From assembly GCF_040802235.1 (NCBI RefSeq), contig NC_133156.1, positions 182,292,351-182,356,350 on the forward strand: a DNA stretch of 64,000 bases, read 5' to 3'. This document shows, one piece after another, positions 1 to 11,504 of the stretch; the first letter of the stretch is position 1; each line of letters opens with the position of its first letter. Under the pieces are notes generated by a model, which saw only the letters and a list, made by a program, of their open reading frames with translations, made no database searches and was not told the origin of the DNA. Origin of the DNA: Manis javanica. Its lineage: Eukaryota; Chordata; Mammalia; Pholidota; Manidae. Both the position numbers and the translations under genes were made by a program.

Positions 1-300
1 AGAACTGCTTTTTATGAGAACATGGCAGAACCATCGTCTTTATTTTTTGTTGTACAGCTCTTGCAAACCTTTGTTAATTGGACAACTATTTAACGAACAT
101 CTATAATGTCCAGACATGGCCTGGTCACAGAGAGGCCTCTCTCATAGTCTGCACAGTCAGGTAGGCATGGAGACAAAGCAAGCTTGCAGGTACCCGGATG
201 TGAAACAGGAATCAAGAGAGGGACAGCCAGGACCAGGGGGGTCATACAGGAAGGACCCAGATATCTGTGGGGCGGGTGTCACAGAAGCTCCATGGCGGAG
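1..300. other. Unannotated unique sequence
   Basis: The first 110 bases are AT-rich and the rest is GC-rich. I recognise no gene, repeat family or RNA. The short open frames overlap each other on both strands and look like chance. Confidence 0.5.
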
Positions 301-680
301 GTGTGTGCAGGCATGTGAGGGAAAAGTGTCCTGGGGTCTGGAAGACAGTGAGAGTGCAAGAAAATGAAGGAATGAAGGAATGGAGAAAGTTTTTCCCAGT
401 GAGGATCTGGAGAGCTGGGGTGAGCATGTGGGGTGGGCAAGAGGGAGAAGCAAGAGCACGGGCCCAGTGCGGTGGCTCGTCATGATGGGCCCTGTGGGCC
501 AGCCAAGGAGTCTGGCCGCTCTCTGGAAGGGAAGGGGCTCAGGGAGTGACAGGTTAGCATTGCATTTTAGGAAGACTGTTTAGTCCGGGTGAGATAAAAA
601 ATAGCACTGGGGAGAGAGATTAGGAATTTTGGCAGTAATCCAGGTGAGAGCTGATGGATCTTTGAACCAGCCTTTCTACT
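300..680 (-). mobile_element. Probable old L2 fragment, antisense
   Basis: The phrase around 600-655 (a GGGGAGAGAGATTAGGAA-like stretch followed by GGCAGTAATCCAGGTGAGAG) has the wording of the reverse complement of mammalian L2/CR1-type sequence. Divergence is high and the 5' limit is a guess. It could equally be unrelated unique DNA. Confidence 0.35.
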
Positions 681-1019
681 TCCAGCCTTGCTCTCCACCA
701 GGGGTAGAGGAAATAGCCTTCCACAGACTCTTCCACCAGCTTTCCTCAGGGCCCACTCCTGGCTGGGCATGCCTGGCTTCAGGCACTGGTTGGTGACTTT
801 ATTCTGCTCTTCCAGCTTCAGAACTTCTGCTTCCCCAGCTTTCCCCACAATGTTGTAATGCCCTATTCCCATAATATATCCACCATCTCTTAATCCTCAC
901 CACGTCTCTACCTCCTGACTTAACCCCGATGGGTGCAGGTCCTGGAGCCCAGTCACACTGGCCCATTACTCTGCAAGCTCTGACACCCTGCAAGGAGTGA
1001 CCTGCTGCCTTGCATACTG
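680..1019. other. Unannotated unique sequence
   Basis: GC-moderate sequence without a recognisable repeat or gene. The overlapping minus-strand frames have no family signature. Confidence 0.45.
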
Positions 1020-1150
1020 TTTGCCTCGACTACACTGGGAACCCCCAGAGGCAACTATTCTTTTTTGTTCCTGAGCACAGTGCCCGGCACATGGCAGGTG
1101 CTCAGTCTGTTGAATGAGGGAGGGAGGGAGTGAATAAATGAATGAATATG
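1020..1150 (+). mobile_element. L2 3' end (sense)
   Basis: The core near 1078-1115 reads as the L2 3' end: a CAGTGCCCGGCACATGGCAG phrase, then GTGCTCAGT and TGTTGAATGA. Short GAGG and AATGAATG runs follow at 1118-1147. This is an ancient mammal-wide LINE fragment with no coding capacity. Confidence 0.65.
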
Positions 1151-2145
1151 CAGGTCCACAGCTCAGAGAAAGCTCTGGCTGAAGGTCAAGACTCTAGAAT
1201 CACTGAAGCCACAAAAGTGGATGAGATCACCCAGGCAGGTGCGTTATGAGAAGGAAAAAATGAGTAGAGCCAAAGACAGAATTCTGGAGGGCCCACACTA
1301 CAGAACCAGAGGGTGCAGCCAGAGGGTAGGAGTGACACAGGCATGCCCTGGTGAGGAAGACAAGGCAGAGGAGCACTGTAGGGGGGACATACAGGGCCGT
1401 GAGCTGCTGAAATTAGATTTAGCAACAAGGGAGCCTCGGGGTGCTTGGACAGAGCAGTTTCAGGAAAGTGAGAGAACGAGCCACACTACTCTGGACTGAG
1501 GAGAAACTAAGGGCCAGGAAGGAAAGACAGCAAGAGTGTGTAAGTCCAGAAGTTGGCTGGAGGAAGGAGTTAGAAGCAGCAGGAGCTGTGTGGTTGTAAC
1601 ATGGCAGACATTCGAGTATCATAAATGCTGACGGGAGGGGCAGATATTCATGGAGAGATTAAATCATGGGTTGGGGCAGAGGCTTGGAACAGACAGCTGC
1701 CCACATTAATCTGGGGGGAGGGACTGAAGTCAGGATGCGCTGAGCACAGGGAGGCCCCCTTGTCTGGGGACAGGACACCCAGAGACCACCATCCCACTGC
1801 ATCCCCTCCCTGGGAGGTGGGAGGAAAGGCCATCGGCTCAGAGGGCTGGGGAGTAGAGGGATGAATGGTTTCAGCTTGGCCAATGTCAGTCCCTTTAGTA
1901 CCCTGAAATTCCTACTAAAGAGAGTGCTGCCCAGGGCTAGAACACCTCTGGTCCCTCAACTAGGCAGGCCCTGGAACGTTAGTTCCCATCTGTAGTCTTT
2001 GGCATGAGGAGTTTCCCTCTCTCCAGGAAAATACCATTTCTTAAGCTCTCTGGACCTCCTCTCTGCCCTTCCTCTGGGAGCAGCTGAGGGGCCTGGCGCC
2101 CACCCTTCCCTGCCTGGCTCAGTCCCTGAAGAGGGCAGTATTTTC
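1151..2145. other. Unannotated unique sequence
   Basis: Purine-rich at 1240-1600 and GC-rich after 1680. No gene or repeat was recognised. Frames of 60-92 codons overlap on both strands and lack any family signature. Confidence 0.45.
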
Positions 2146-2335
2146 ACAGGTGGGCCCTGCACCGAGGAACCCCATTATAAGAAGACTCTGGCTTTTTAAA
2201 CTGGGGCCAATAATGGAATTTGCCAAGAGGATCTCTGAAGTAATGATCTCTGTAGTTAGTGCCTTGAAACATATTTTTACATCTTGGAGGAGGGATTATG
2301 ATCTGGAGGGGGCCGAGAGCTGTGCGAGGTGAGAG
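2146..2335. promoter_or_regulatory. Candidate conserved noncoding stretch
   Basis: An AT-richer, non-repetitive block embedded in GC-rich DNA. It contains a TTTTTAAACTGGGGCCAATA-type stretch at about 2192-2211 and a GTAATGATCTCTGTAGTTAG stretch near 2239. The texture resembles conserved noncoding elements. No alignment was possible, so this is only a candidate. Confidence 0.25.
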
Positions 2336-2725
2336 ACCGAGGGTGGCGGAGTCCTGGCTCCTGTCCAGAGGCCCCACCAGGGGAGCCAGGGCTGCTTGCT
2401 GCTCCAGGAGGGACCTGGGGTCTGGGGAAATCAGATTCACATAATTCTACATGTCTGAGCCCAGTTCCTGGGTGAACTGAGGCTCTTCTGGATTAGAGCT
2501 GTTTATTCGCTACAAGCCCAAGTGCAGCTGGACTCAGTGTGAGGTCCAGGCCAGCTGAAACCATGTGGAGTGGCCCCTTCCCAGTGTCCAGTCAGGATGA
2601 GCAGGGTGAGGGCAGAGGGTGTAGATGTGGTTATGGATAATGGGCCTGGAGGGTGGTCAGCCCCGGTGGGACTAAAGATCTTCTGAAGGATTAAAAAACT
2701 GTCTCATCTTTCATATCCATATATT
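2336..2725. other. Unannotated unique sequence
   Basis: No repeat, gene or RNA was recognised between the AT-richer block and the L2 copy downstream. Confidence 0.45.
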
Positions 2726-3300
2726 CACACATTCATTCATTCCCCAAATCTTTATTTAGCACCTACTATATGCCAGCCCTATTGGTGGGGCTTCAATAGT
2801 GAGTGAAATAGGCCTGGTACTGGCCCTGCAGAGATGACATTCTAGTAGGGGAGACAGACATTAAACAAATAGCATTCCAACATGTAATTATAAACTGTGG
2901 AAGAGCTACAGAGAGGACCATGAGTCAAGAAAGCATATAAACACAAGCCCCAAATATGGGGGTTGGGGGTTGGGTGCAGTGGTTGGGTTTTGGGGAAGCC
3001 GCCTTTGTGCAGGACTTGATGTCTTGATGGGCATTAGCAGGTCGTGTAGCATCCCAGGCTGAGGAAAGAGCATATGCAAGGGCCCTCAGGAGCGAGAGCA
3101 GGCCATTCCAGGAAGCAGAAGACTGCCAGGACGGTGGGACTCCGAGAGTGAGGGCGGGGGTGGTGGTGGTGGGGCGTGAGGCTAGGGAGGGCGGCAGGGG
3201 ACAGGTCACGTGCAGCCTCAGTGGTGCCAGGAAAAGGTTTTTATTCAGGGTGTAAATGGGAAGATCTAGGCGGCCATTGGGTGGACAGCAGAGGTTTGGG
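2726..3300 (-). mobile_element. L2/CR1-type LINE fragment, antisense
   Basis: It begins with the diagnostic reverse-complement L2 end (ATTCATTC, then TTTATTTAGCACCTACTATA, then TGCCAGCCCTATTGG). It continues through a block giving the damage phrase GACATTCTAGTAGGGGAGAC at about 2838 and the 'mean GGCCCTCAGGAGCGAGAGCA' wording near 3081. The 3' limit is approximate. This is an old noncoding relic. Confidence 0.7.
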
Positions 3301-3809
3301 TACAGCGGCCCCTCCTGGCAATAACCAGGTGGTGCTTCTAATCAGGAAGTAGAAACAGGTCCATGCCACTCACTTCCAATCCCTGTTCATTTGACTTCTC
3401 TCAGCCTAGGAACGCTTCCCAGGCAACAGCTAGAAACAGGAACTCCCCAGCTTCTCCCTGTTGTGGCTCTCAGGCTTCCCTGAGGGGCCCTGCTGCTCGC
3501 TACTCTGAGTCCTGCAAGGAGAACATCAGGTGCAGCATCAGGACCACCCTCCCTGGAGGCCCCTCGGAGTCCTCTGAGTTCCACCCTCCCACTTTAGGGA
3601 TGAGCAGCCCGAGACAGGAGGGAGAAGTGAGCTCTGCAGCTTCCACAGAACATTCCATATGCCAGAAATGCTTCACCTAAGAGGCTTCAACTGCTTCCCA
3701 TCTGCCGTCCCTGGTAAGTCCTTGCAAACTAGATGCTTCCAGAGGGAAAGAAGGCAAGATGTGTGCATGAAAAGAGGCTCAGAAGTGTAACATGATCCCT
3801 CCCATCTGA
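3301..3809. other. Unannotated unique sequence
   Basis: A 105-codon plus-strand frame (3363-3680) overlaps a 65-codon minus-strand frame. Neither has a recognisable domain. I see no repeat. Confidence 0.4.
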
Positions 3810-3960
3810 GTATTGTTTTACGGTTTCCACTGTAGTTTCCCAGACTTTAGCTATTGTGTGAAGTGCGTACTGTCTTCACTTTGCAATTGAGAAGACTGAG
3901 GTTCAGAGCTTAAGTGATTTGCCTAAGGTCACACAGCCAGCAAGTAGAGGCCCTCAGACC
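3810..3960 (-). mobile_element. MIR SINE, antisense
   Basis: The MIR core is readable in reverse: GAGAAGACTGAGGTTCAGAG, then AAGTGATTTGCCTAAGGTCA and CACAGCCAGCAAGTAGAG. MIR is an inactive tRNA-derived SINE shared by all mammals. Confidence 0.8.
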
Positions 3961-4144
3961 CTTTATGCCCCTCTGAACCTTTCTACAGTGGCAGTAGGAG
4001 AAATGTGAGATGACAGGACAAAAGGACCATCAAGAAGAGCTTCGTGGGGCAGAAGGAGTCTGATGGGAATAGGGGGCAGAGGCAGCAGTGAGGGGATCAG
4101 CCTGGCACAGGTGGGGCTGTGGAGGAAGCACTAAGCAGCTGAAT

Positions 4145-4480
4145 GTGTGTTTCACCCAGCAAGTGGCAGGTTTTGAATCCTGGCTAGAGAGGCTTGATTT
4201 CTTTGGACAGCTCTGAAGGCTTTTGAGCAGAGGCATGACCCAGCTAAATACGGGGAATCTTGTTTGGTGCTGGAATGCAGGATGGGATGGAGGGAGTGGA
4301 GAGACAGGACATAGGGCCAGTAGTGCTGAGGCCGCTGTGGTTGAGAAAACCAGTCAGGTGTGACTATGGGGGAGGCAGAGAGGTTGGGGTAGAGTCGAGG
4401 CTGGGGCACTGCTGGCAGAGGCCCCTGCAGGACTTGGTGAGAGATGTGCAGAGTGCTCATGTGCCAGCATGCGTGGTGGT
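4145..4480 (-). mobile_element. Old MIR/L2 remnant, antisense
   Basis: 4155-4185 (CAGCAAGTGGCAGG, TTTTGAATCCTGGC) resembles reversed MIR. 4200-4260 (GGCTTTTGAGCAGAGGCATG, then ACCCAGCTAAAT) resembles reversed L2, and may continue the L2 copy upstream. Strongly decayed. Confidence 0.45.
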
Positions 4481-5552
4481 GATGGCAGTGGTGTGAACCC
4501 CAGGGGATTCCACGGCCACGACCTGGGCTTGGCTTGCCATGATGTTTGGTGCCAGGCTGGGCTGTGGGGGCTGTGGATCCCTGTGGTCAGGCTGAGGCTG
4601 AGGTGTTGAGTGGACACAGCTGGGCAAGCCAAGTAGCACGTTGGAAAATTGAGCCTAGAACTCAGAAGGGAGGATCTCTGGGACTAACTAGCTTCTTGTG
4701 TGAATTAATCACCCATTAACAATTATTCCATAAACAAAAGGCTGCCTCTGTGAATTCCTATACTTCCTAGTCAAACTTTACAACCCCAGTTACTGAATTC
4801 TGGTCTGTCATTCCTGAGGCCAACCCTTCCTTTGACTATCAATAACTACATGAGTTCATCCTTCATTCCCTACATGCTCTAGCCCCTACTCTTGGCTAAC
4901 TCCAGGTGGAAACATGCAGAAAACTCACCTCTCAATTCCCATCTGACCTCTTTCCTAAGCTGCTCAGAGCTCTCTTGCAACCTGAGGAAAATCTGCATGG
5001 CCCAGGCCTTTTATGTTCTCACTGACATTTGTGCTCATGTGTTTTGCTTATCCCTGTGCCCCCACTGGGATTCCTGCCCTTCTCCTTGTCTATCCAGCTT
5101 TCCTTGGTGGGCAGCCAAAAATTCCTGTAGATTAAAAACCACAAGCCTATGTGAACCCTGCCCATTTCCCAAGGCCCATCCCTGTTTCACCTCCTCCAGG
5201 TGTTCACCCGTGATTATGCTTCAGCCAGCTCCCTCTAGAAGGCAGCAAGGTGTCGACTTTGTATTTCATGGATTGCTTAGGTTGCATATGGTATTTGCCC
5301 AGGAAGCTAGAACTTGGTCTTCTTCTGCCTGTTTTTGCTTCTGTTCATTTCTTGCAGGTAGGCTGGGTGAGTCAGGGTGGGCAGAGCTCTGTGGGAGCAG
5401 CAGCTCCACTCTGGAACTTCAGTGGCTTCACATGTGGTTTATTTCTTGCTCATGCTACATGTCCACTGTGGGTTGGTGAGAGTCCCTGCTCCTTTCTTGC
5501 TTGAGGACCCAGGCTGATGGTGATGTGACATCTTGTAGCTTCACCTCCTGAA
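4481..5552. other. Mostly unannotated, possible L2 3'UTR at 4750-5230
   Basis: 4745-5230 has the pyrimidine-rich texture of sense L2 3'UTR (runs such as CTCTTTCC, TCTCACTGACATTTGTGCTC). It contains a 195-codon plus-strand frame (4892-5479) with no recognisable domain, which I do not accept as a gene. The rest is unassigned. Confidence 0.35.
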
Positions 5553-5765
5553 ATAGCATTGTCCAGGAGAACTTCCTGCAAGTATAGAGATATCCTATAC
5601 ATGCTGTGTGATGCAATCTCTGCTTGCCACATGTGCCTACCAAGAACTGGAAATGTGATAATGAGACTGAGAAATGGAATTTTAAATTTCATCTAATTTT
5701 AACTAATTTATATTGGCATAGTGGCTAATTGCTACCACATTCAGCAGTACAGATCTGTAACATGA
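5553..5765 (+). mobile_element. hAT-type DNA transposon relic, MER3-like
   Basis: The order ATAGCATTGTCCAGGAGAAC, a GAACTGGAAATGTG phrase, a TTTTAAATTTCATCTAATTT block and then TAGTGGCTAATTGCTACCAC follows the layout of MER3-like nonautonomous hAT elements: a 'GCTGTCCAATAGAAC'-type terminus, an AT-rich middle and a GTGGCTA motif. It has no coding capacity. The family name is from memory of the consensus. Confidence 0.55.
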
Positions 5766-7635
5766 GGTCTCTGTGTTCATCTCCCAGGTGTCAGAAGAGA
5801 GTATGCAGAGAATCTTGCCTGCTTTTCTATGCTTTATTGGTCAGAGTTTGTGCACCTAATTACAAAGAGGCTGGAGAATGTGGAGGAAGCCTTGAGTATT
5901 CAGAGAACAAGAAACACGTTTGCTTTGAAACTCTTCTAAGTGCAGACAAACCTTCCTGAGGCTAAGACCCGTGGGATTTGAGGGCACAGATTGAGATGGT
6001 CTGGATGGCAAGGAAGGTCAGGGATGGACTGAGTCACAGAGGAGAGACTGTAGCTTGGAGATGCAGACATGGGTCAGAGAGAGCAAAGAGTGCAGCCACC
6101 ACCTCACAGCCAGGCGAAGCCCAGGGTCCTGAGGTCCCAGCTCAGACTGGGGAGTAGGGGAAGGCGATATGCTGTCCCTGCCCCGGGGAACACCAGCTCC
6201 GGCTGGGACACCGCTAGCCTTTCATCCTGGGTCCCTGGGAAGGGGAGAGCTGAGAGCTGCCAAGGGCCTGTTCTAAGAGCCCTTGGAAGAGAAGGGCCCC
6301 AAAGGGCTTTCAGTTTTCAAATGGATCTTGGCTCTCCCCCTTTGAGGTGAGTCACCAAGCTGCCTGCCTGCCGAGGGATGAACAGCAGGGCAAGAACCCA
6401 GCATGAGGTCATCTGGGCCGCACTTCCCGCCTGACCCCAGCCCTGGGGCCAAGTTTGGGGAGTTTCCCAAGGCCAGTGAGGAAGGGGGTCATGCCCTGAC
6501 TACTGCAGAGCTCCAGCTGCTGCGGGGGGGGGGGGGCGGCGGTGGAGGTGGCGGGGGTGCTGTCGGGGTCAGGGCCCAGGAGCTGTGGCAGGAACCTCAG
6601 AGTGACCTTGTCAGGGGAGGCCCAGAGGCCCAGGGTGAGGCCCCAAGGCCACGCAGGGAGTCACAGCTGAACGGTGACCAGGGCCCACGGCTCCTGCACA
6701 AGGTCCTCTGGACCGCACATGAAGGAGTCCCTGTGGCAGCACTGCCCTGATTTCATCCTCCCCAATCCAGGTTGGTTACTGCTCCAGATGTTTTTATTTT
6801 TCCTTGAGACTCACAGGCTCTGTCCACTTCAGATTTAAATCCTTGCTGCTATTGGAACCCATTTCTTTTCCTCTCATCGCCCCAGGATGGACAGTGTCTT
6901 TCTCCAGATGGCAGAGGAAGACCAAAATGAGCAAAGGAAAGGTTTTTATCTGAGTCTAGAGCCTGGGAAGGGAGCCTCTGCTTCCTCCAACCAGGCTAAC
7001 ACAAATCTGTATTTTGAAAGAAACTGGAGTGGGAGAAATTCTTCACTTTACAAAGTACTCTTCATTTTAGAGAAGACTTTACCGTAGGATTCCATCAAGG
7101 CAAGGCATTTCCTGGTATATTTCACATGGAATCTGATTCACAAAACTTCTAACTTCATCAGCAAAATTTTATTAGCAATTACCATCTGTAAGTCACCAAA
7201 GTGACTTACCTGTAGGTACCTCAGGCTTCAGGGAACCTAAAATGGGTTTGGTCTATGCTGGCCTCCAGGCTGCCCAGGCTGGGAGAATGTAAACCCCATT
7301 TTACAGAGGGAAAACTAATCCTGCAGTAAGGAATTGGTACCAAGACTTGGGAAACTGTCAGCCCTCACTGATGTGCAGGGGAGAATGTGTTGGAACCTGG
7401 TCTATTCCAAAGCTGCTTCGATCCTGGGTCTCCCACCCAGCCCCTAGTATGTTCTTCCAGCTTGGGGCTGCCCAGTTAAGTGATTAGCTCACTAACCACT
7501 AGTGGGGGTAGGGGAAGGGTGGCAGAGTGCATTCCAGAACACACTCTTTTCCTCTCTTCCTAATGCTTTTCAGGGATGGACCCCTTACCACAGCCCAAAC
7601 TGACCTGCCTTCTGCTGGTGTCTGGGGCAGATGGT
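5766..7635. other. Unannotated unique sequence with a poly-G tract
   Basis: No gene was recognised. 6880-7090 has an acceptor-like pyrimidine/AG stretch (about 6865-6886) followed by a 66-codon frame without a domain. A short MIR-like phrase (CCCCATTTTACAGAGGG) lies at 7294-7311. The G-run at 6524-6536 is listed separately. Confidence 0.4.
6524..6560 (+). repeat. Poly-G run and GGN repeat
   Basis: Thirteen consecutive G (6524-6536) are followed by GGCGGTGGAGGTGGCGGGGG. In one plus-strand frame this reads as polyglycine. The strand can form a G-quadruplex. The run is also a likely assembly or length-polymorphism site. Confidence 0.9.
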
Positions 7636-8165
7636 ATTTTCCAGAGATTTCCCAATATCTCCAGTCCATGTGTTCTACAGTATGACCACACCACCTTTGG
7701 GTAGGGGGCAGAGTCTAATTCCCCTTCCCTTGTCTTGGGTAGGCATTGATTACTTGAACAATAGAGCACAGTGGAAGTGATACTCATGATTTCTGAGGGT
7801 CACTGAAAATAATGCAGCTTCTGCCTGTTCCCCTTAACAGGTGTGGACACCCTGAGGCCGCCGTGCTGTGAGGAAGCCCAGCCACACGGAAAGGCCACAT
7901 GGAGGTGCCCCGGGTCATTGGTCTTGGCCTAGGTGCCACTGTGTGAATGAGGAACCTTCAGGTGATTCCAGTCCCCAGCTATTGAGCCATTCCCAGCCTT
8001 TGTGTCTATCCTGGAGCCACAGACAGTGCAGAGCAGAGACGAGCCATCTCCTCTGTGCTCTTTCCAATTCCCAACCCCCAGATTCTGTGAGCATAACAAA
8101 TGGTTGTTTTCAGCTACGAAGTTGTGAGGTCAACTGCTACATGGTCATAGTAACTGGAATAACAC
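7636..8165 (+). mobile_element. MLT1-type (ERVL-MaLR) LTR, sense
   Basis: The late part has the MaLR layout: AATAATGCAGCTTCTGCCTG at about 7808, CCGTGCTGTGAGGAAGCCCA at 7861, GGAAAGGCCACATGGAGGTG near 7889, and CACAGACAGTGCAGAGCAGA. It ends with TGTGAGCATAACAAATGGTT then GTTTTCAGCTACGAAGTTGT near 8084-8125. It is a noncoding solo LTR relic, and its 5' end is approximate. Confidence 0.7.
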
Positions 8166-8279
8166 CCAGCTCTGAGGCCTCGGGGCACCTGGCACCCTCC
8201 TCCACAGCATTTGTTGCAATGGTAATTAATGAGCTAACTCTTCAGGCAATTCCTTCTTTAATGACAGTCTTTCCCATTG

Positions 8280-8385
8280 AACTCTAAGTTCCAGGAAGGC
8301 AAGGGATGCTGTCAGGCCCATCACTGTACTCACAGGGAATCAGCCAGGAAGATGCTGAGTGAACATTTAATAAATGGCTGCTCCT
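8280..8385 (+). mobile_element. L2 3' end (sense)
   Basis: TAAGTTCCAGGAAGGCAAGG, a CACTGTACTCACAGG phrase and GAGTGAACATTTAATAAATG match the sense L2 terminus in order. Short and decayed. Confidence 0.65.
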
Positions 8386-8396
8386 AACAGTGTCCT

Positions 8397-8640
8397 CAGA
8401 TTGACCCCTAAACTTGACCTTAGGATGACTCTGGCCCTGGATTCAAACTAATTCTAACCCTGGCCACAGACCAACCCCTAGTTCTGGCATCCAAGACTGA
8501 ACCCTGGCTGCAGCCTGAGCACATCCTCTCATTCTGGTGCTGGAGCACCAAGTCCAGCTTCAGATTGATCCCTAAACTTGACCTCAGAATGACCCCTGGC
8601 CCTGACCTCAGGCTGAGTTCTGGCTCCACCATGGCCCCTG
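8397..8640. repeat. Direct repeat of a TGACC-rich unit
   Basis: About 50 bases starting at 8397 (CAGATTGACCCCTAAACTTG...) recur at 8561 (CAGATTGATCCCTAAACTTG...) with few differences, 164 bp apart. Intervening DNA repeats looser TGACCC/TAACCCTGGCC words. This looks like a degenerate minisatellite. Similar wording occurs at 56.0 kb and, inverted, at 24.4-26.8 kb. Confidence 0.7.
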
Positions 8641-8644
8641 CCTA

Positions 8645-9035
8645 CCGCCCCTGCCACACTGCCCAGCTTTCAGCTGCTTGCAGGAGCAAAGCCCTTTTAG
8701 GGGGCAGCACCTCAGTACACACTTGCCTCCATCAGGAACACTCTCTACTAACTCCTACTCTTTCAATCTTGCTTAAACATCACTTCCTTAAGGATCACCT
8801 AATTTAAATGAGACCCCTTTATAATTGCTACTAGCATTTCACACTGTGTAACTATAACTATGTATGTATTGTCACCAGTTTGATGTCCTTTTCTTCCTAG
8901 AGACCAGAAGCTCCTTCTGTGAGTACAGGAACCGCATTTGTTTAATTCACCACTCTATACACAGTATGAACAGCACAGGGCTGGGCACCTACAGGGGGCT
9001 AATAAATACCCAAAGACTGGGCAACGGATCCCCCT
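8645..9035 (+). mobile_element. L2 3' region (sense)
   Basis: This follows the L2 3'UTR order: a CTTGCTTAAACATCACTTCC phrase, an AT-rich segment, CTCCTTCTGTGAGTACAGGA at 8910, then GGGCTGGGCACCTACAGGGG and GCTAATAAATACC. Old noncoding LINE relic. Confidence 0.7.
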
Positions 9036-11412
9036 GGAAGCCTTCTCCAGCCCCTTCCCTGCCACAGTGGAGTTCCCTTCTCCGCCTGTTCTCTCCTCGG
9101 GTCCTGCGGACGCCCAGCCATGACCTGGGGAATGTGTGTGCCTCCGTGTGCCTCCCACCAGAGTGGCCTCCTGCAGCCCTGAGCTCAGCCTCTCCCCTCT
9201 GCAGCTCTAGCTCTCCAGTTCCTACCCTCCAGCCTCCTCGCTGTCCTCCACGCTCAGCTGATTCATGTGAGGGGCCATCAGGAGCAGCAACTCAAACAGA
9301 GAAGAAACAGATGAAGAAGCCGAGAAATCAGCAGTAGGAGTCAGGCGGAGACATCCCTCTCCTCCTGCCCTCTGTCCTCATCGCCAGCCCCGAGTGTTGC
9401 AGGCAGTCAAAAGTTCAGGCTCCACGTTTTCTGGAAGAGGGAGGGAAATCTGTGTGGGGGGGATAAAAAAGTCCCCAAACTCAAATCACGCACACAGAAC
9501 AACAAGCCATAAAACAGAACACCATTGGGAGAAGATGGGGTCACATGGTGGGAATCTGGATTGCAAGGGGAGGAGGCACTTGAGAAAACGCAGCCTCCTC
9601 AATGGGAACCAGATGGGCTGCATGCTCTTAAATAGAATCCCAGACTTGCAGCGCAGGGTGGGAGCCGGGATGGGAGCACTCTCCCTTTGGCCCCTGCATG
9701 TGCAGAGGGGACGTGGAGGCACAGGGAGGTGGTGGCAGGCCCTGATTCTGCAACAGAGAGGCTTCTAGATCCCAGGCTCCTGGCTCTGGGTCAGTGCTCC
9801 ACTCACCCTGCCACGCTGTCTCCCAGCCCTTTGCCAGGAGCTCCAAATTAGAAGCATATCCAGAAGCATTGCTGTCATTTCCCCCTTTTCTGTTCTTTCT
9901 TCTAATTCCTTTTCTTTGCAGTGTAATTTTAGAGGTGCCAGGAAGTCCTCCTTATTCCAAAATCCCCACTCCTGCCTGCCACCCCATCAAGAGAACACAG
10001 AGCAGTACCTGTGATAGGCACTGGGCTCCAGGCCTTCCAGCTATTTGCTTACATAACTGTCCATGCCCTGTGATGGTCCACAGGACGGGTGTAGGATGGG
10101 AGGTGAGGCTGTGTGCGCTGGGGAGATGGGGATCAGATATTGTCATTTTGCTTATTAACCCCTTAGACTTAGTATCCTAACTGGAGACCCTTGTAGCAGT
10201 AAAAGCATGAAATGAAGCTGACCCTTAGGGAATCAGGGAGATCTCTTGAGATGCTGAAATCCAAGCAGCCTCCACTTTCCCAGCAGTGCCTATCACTCAC
10301 CCTGCAGAAATGTTGTATGAAACCATGGACACACATTGCTCTCTCTCACTGTAGAGAAGAACATCAAGTAAAGGGACTACTTCAAGGGTCCAGGTGAGTG
10401 AAGAAGCTGGCTGGGCCAAGGGCAGTGTCAGTTTGATGAAGAGATGAGGATGCACTTGAGTATATGTTGGAGGAAGACTTGCCCAGACTTCCTGCTGGAT
10501 TGGATGTCGGAGTGAGGGGAAAGGAAGGTCCCCAGTCTGGGGCCTGGATAAGCAGGGCAGCTGGTGGGGTGAAGTGGGGAGGTTCAGGGGGACAGGAAGG
10601 TCAGTCTCCTTCCCTGATTCCTATCCCTGACTGCCTCAGCCTGAGACTTCAGCAAGTGAGTAACATGTGCTGTGGCCTCTCTCTGCTCCCTTTCTTGCAA
10701 AGCAGATGGCAGGAGAAGGAAGAGGGCCAAGCCTCCTAGGCTGGGATTGTACTTTCTACTTTTAGCCCAGCAGTTGGGAGCCCATGGCCTTGCCGTTCCT
10801 TGCCTCCCACTCCTGGTTCTCTCTGCTCTGCTCGAAATCAAAGTCAGCTCGGTACTATCTACTGAGTACCTGCTGTGGTCCAGCCATATGAAGGCCACTA
10901 CAGGCCACACAGGAGAAGGAGCACATGCGGTCCAGCCTTTGTGGCCTGGGGAGAGCCAGGGAGCGTGCTAGAGAGAGAGGCCTTCCTCTTGATGTGCTCT
11001 GCTCCACAGTGAGGAAAAGGAATGTTTGTCCACCCTCGTGTTTTGTACAAGGTTTCTGCAGGGTGGGTGATGGGCACTGCTGGGGAAAAGTGGAGGCTGC
11101 TTGGACTTCAAGGGCTCAAGCAGCCAGGGAGTGTGGTAGAAAGGAAGAGTCCTAGAAAGTTGTGTATACTTATTTGAGGTCAAACAGTGGGAACTGGGGG
11201 CAAAGTCAGCAGCTGTGATGAATGCTGGAGTCAATTGCATCTCCCCAGCACCCTCGGGCATGCGCATGCACACACGCCCCTCTGGGAGGCCTCACCTGGC
11301 CACTCCTAAGGTCTCATCTCAGCCCATGTCTCCCTCTTCCCTGATGAGGTGGAAAGAAGAAGACGGAGAGATCATTTGTTCACTTCCCTGCCTTACCATC
11401 CCTGACTGCCCC
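9036..11412. other. Unannotated unique sequence
   Basis: No gene or clear repeat was found across 2.4 kb. Frames of 124-157 codons (8864-9337, 9394-9768, 9794-10180) lack domains and overlap frames on the other strand. A weak L2-like phrase (about 10850-10890) is the only hint of a repeat. Confidence 0.4.
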
Positions 11413-11485
11413 CAGAGAGCCAGCTAAGAGGAAGGCAGCCATTTGCTGACCCTCTGGTTCTGAACTTCCCCCCACAGCAGGTCAA
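11413..11485 (+). repeat. Local direct duplication, copy 1
   Basis: This 73-bp stretch starting CAGAGAGCCAGCTAAGAG and ending ACAGCAGGTCAA recurs at 12365-12443 in the same orientation, with one 6-bp indel and only a few mismatches. It fits no family I recognise. Confidence 0.85.
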
Positions 11486-11504
11486 CTTGCCCAGGCCTCT
11501 AGAA

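Noticed and set aside
4892-5479. 195-codon plus-strand frame
   Set aside because: Lies partly in L2-like sequence and has no recognisable domain or splice context.
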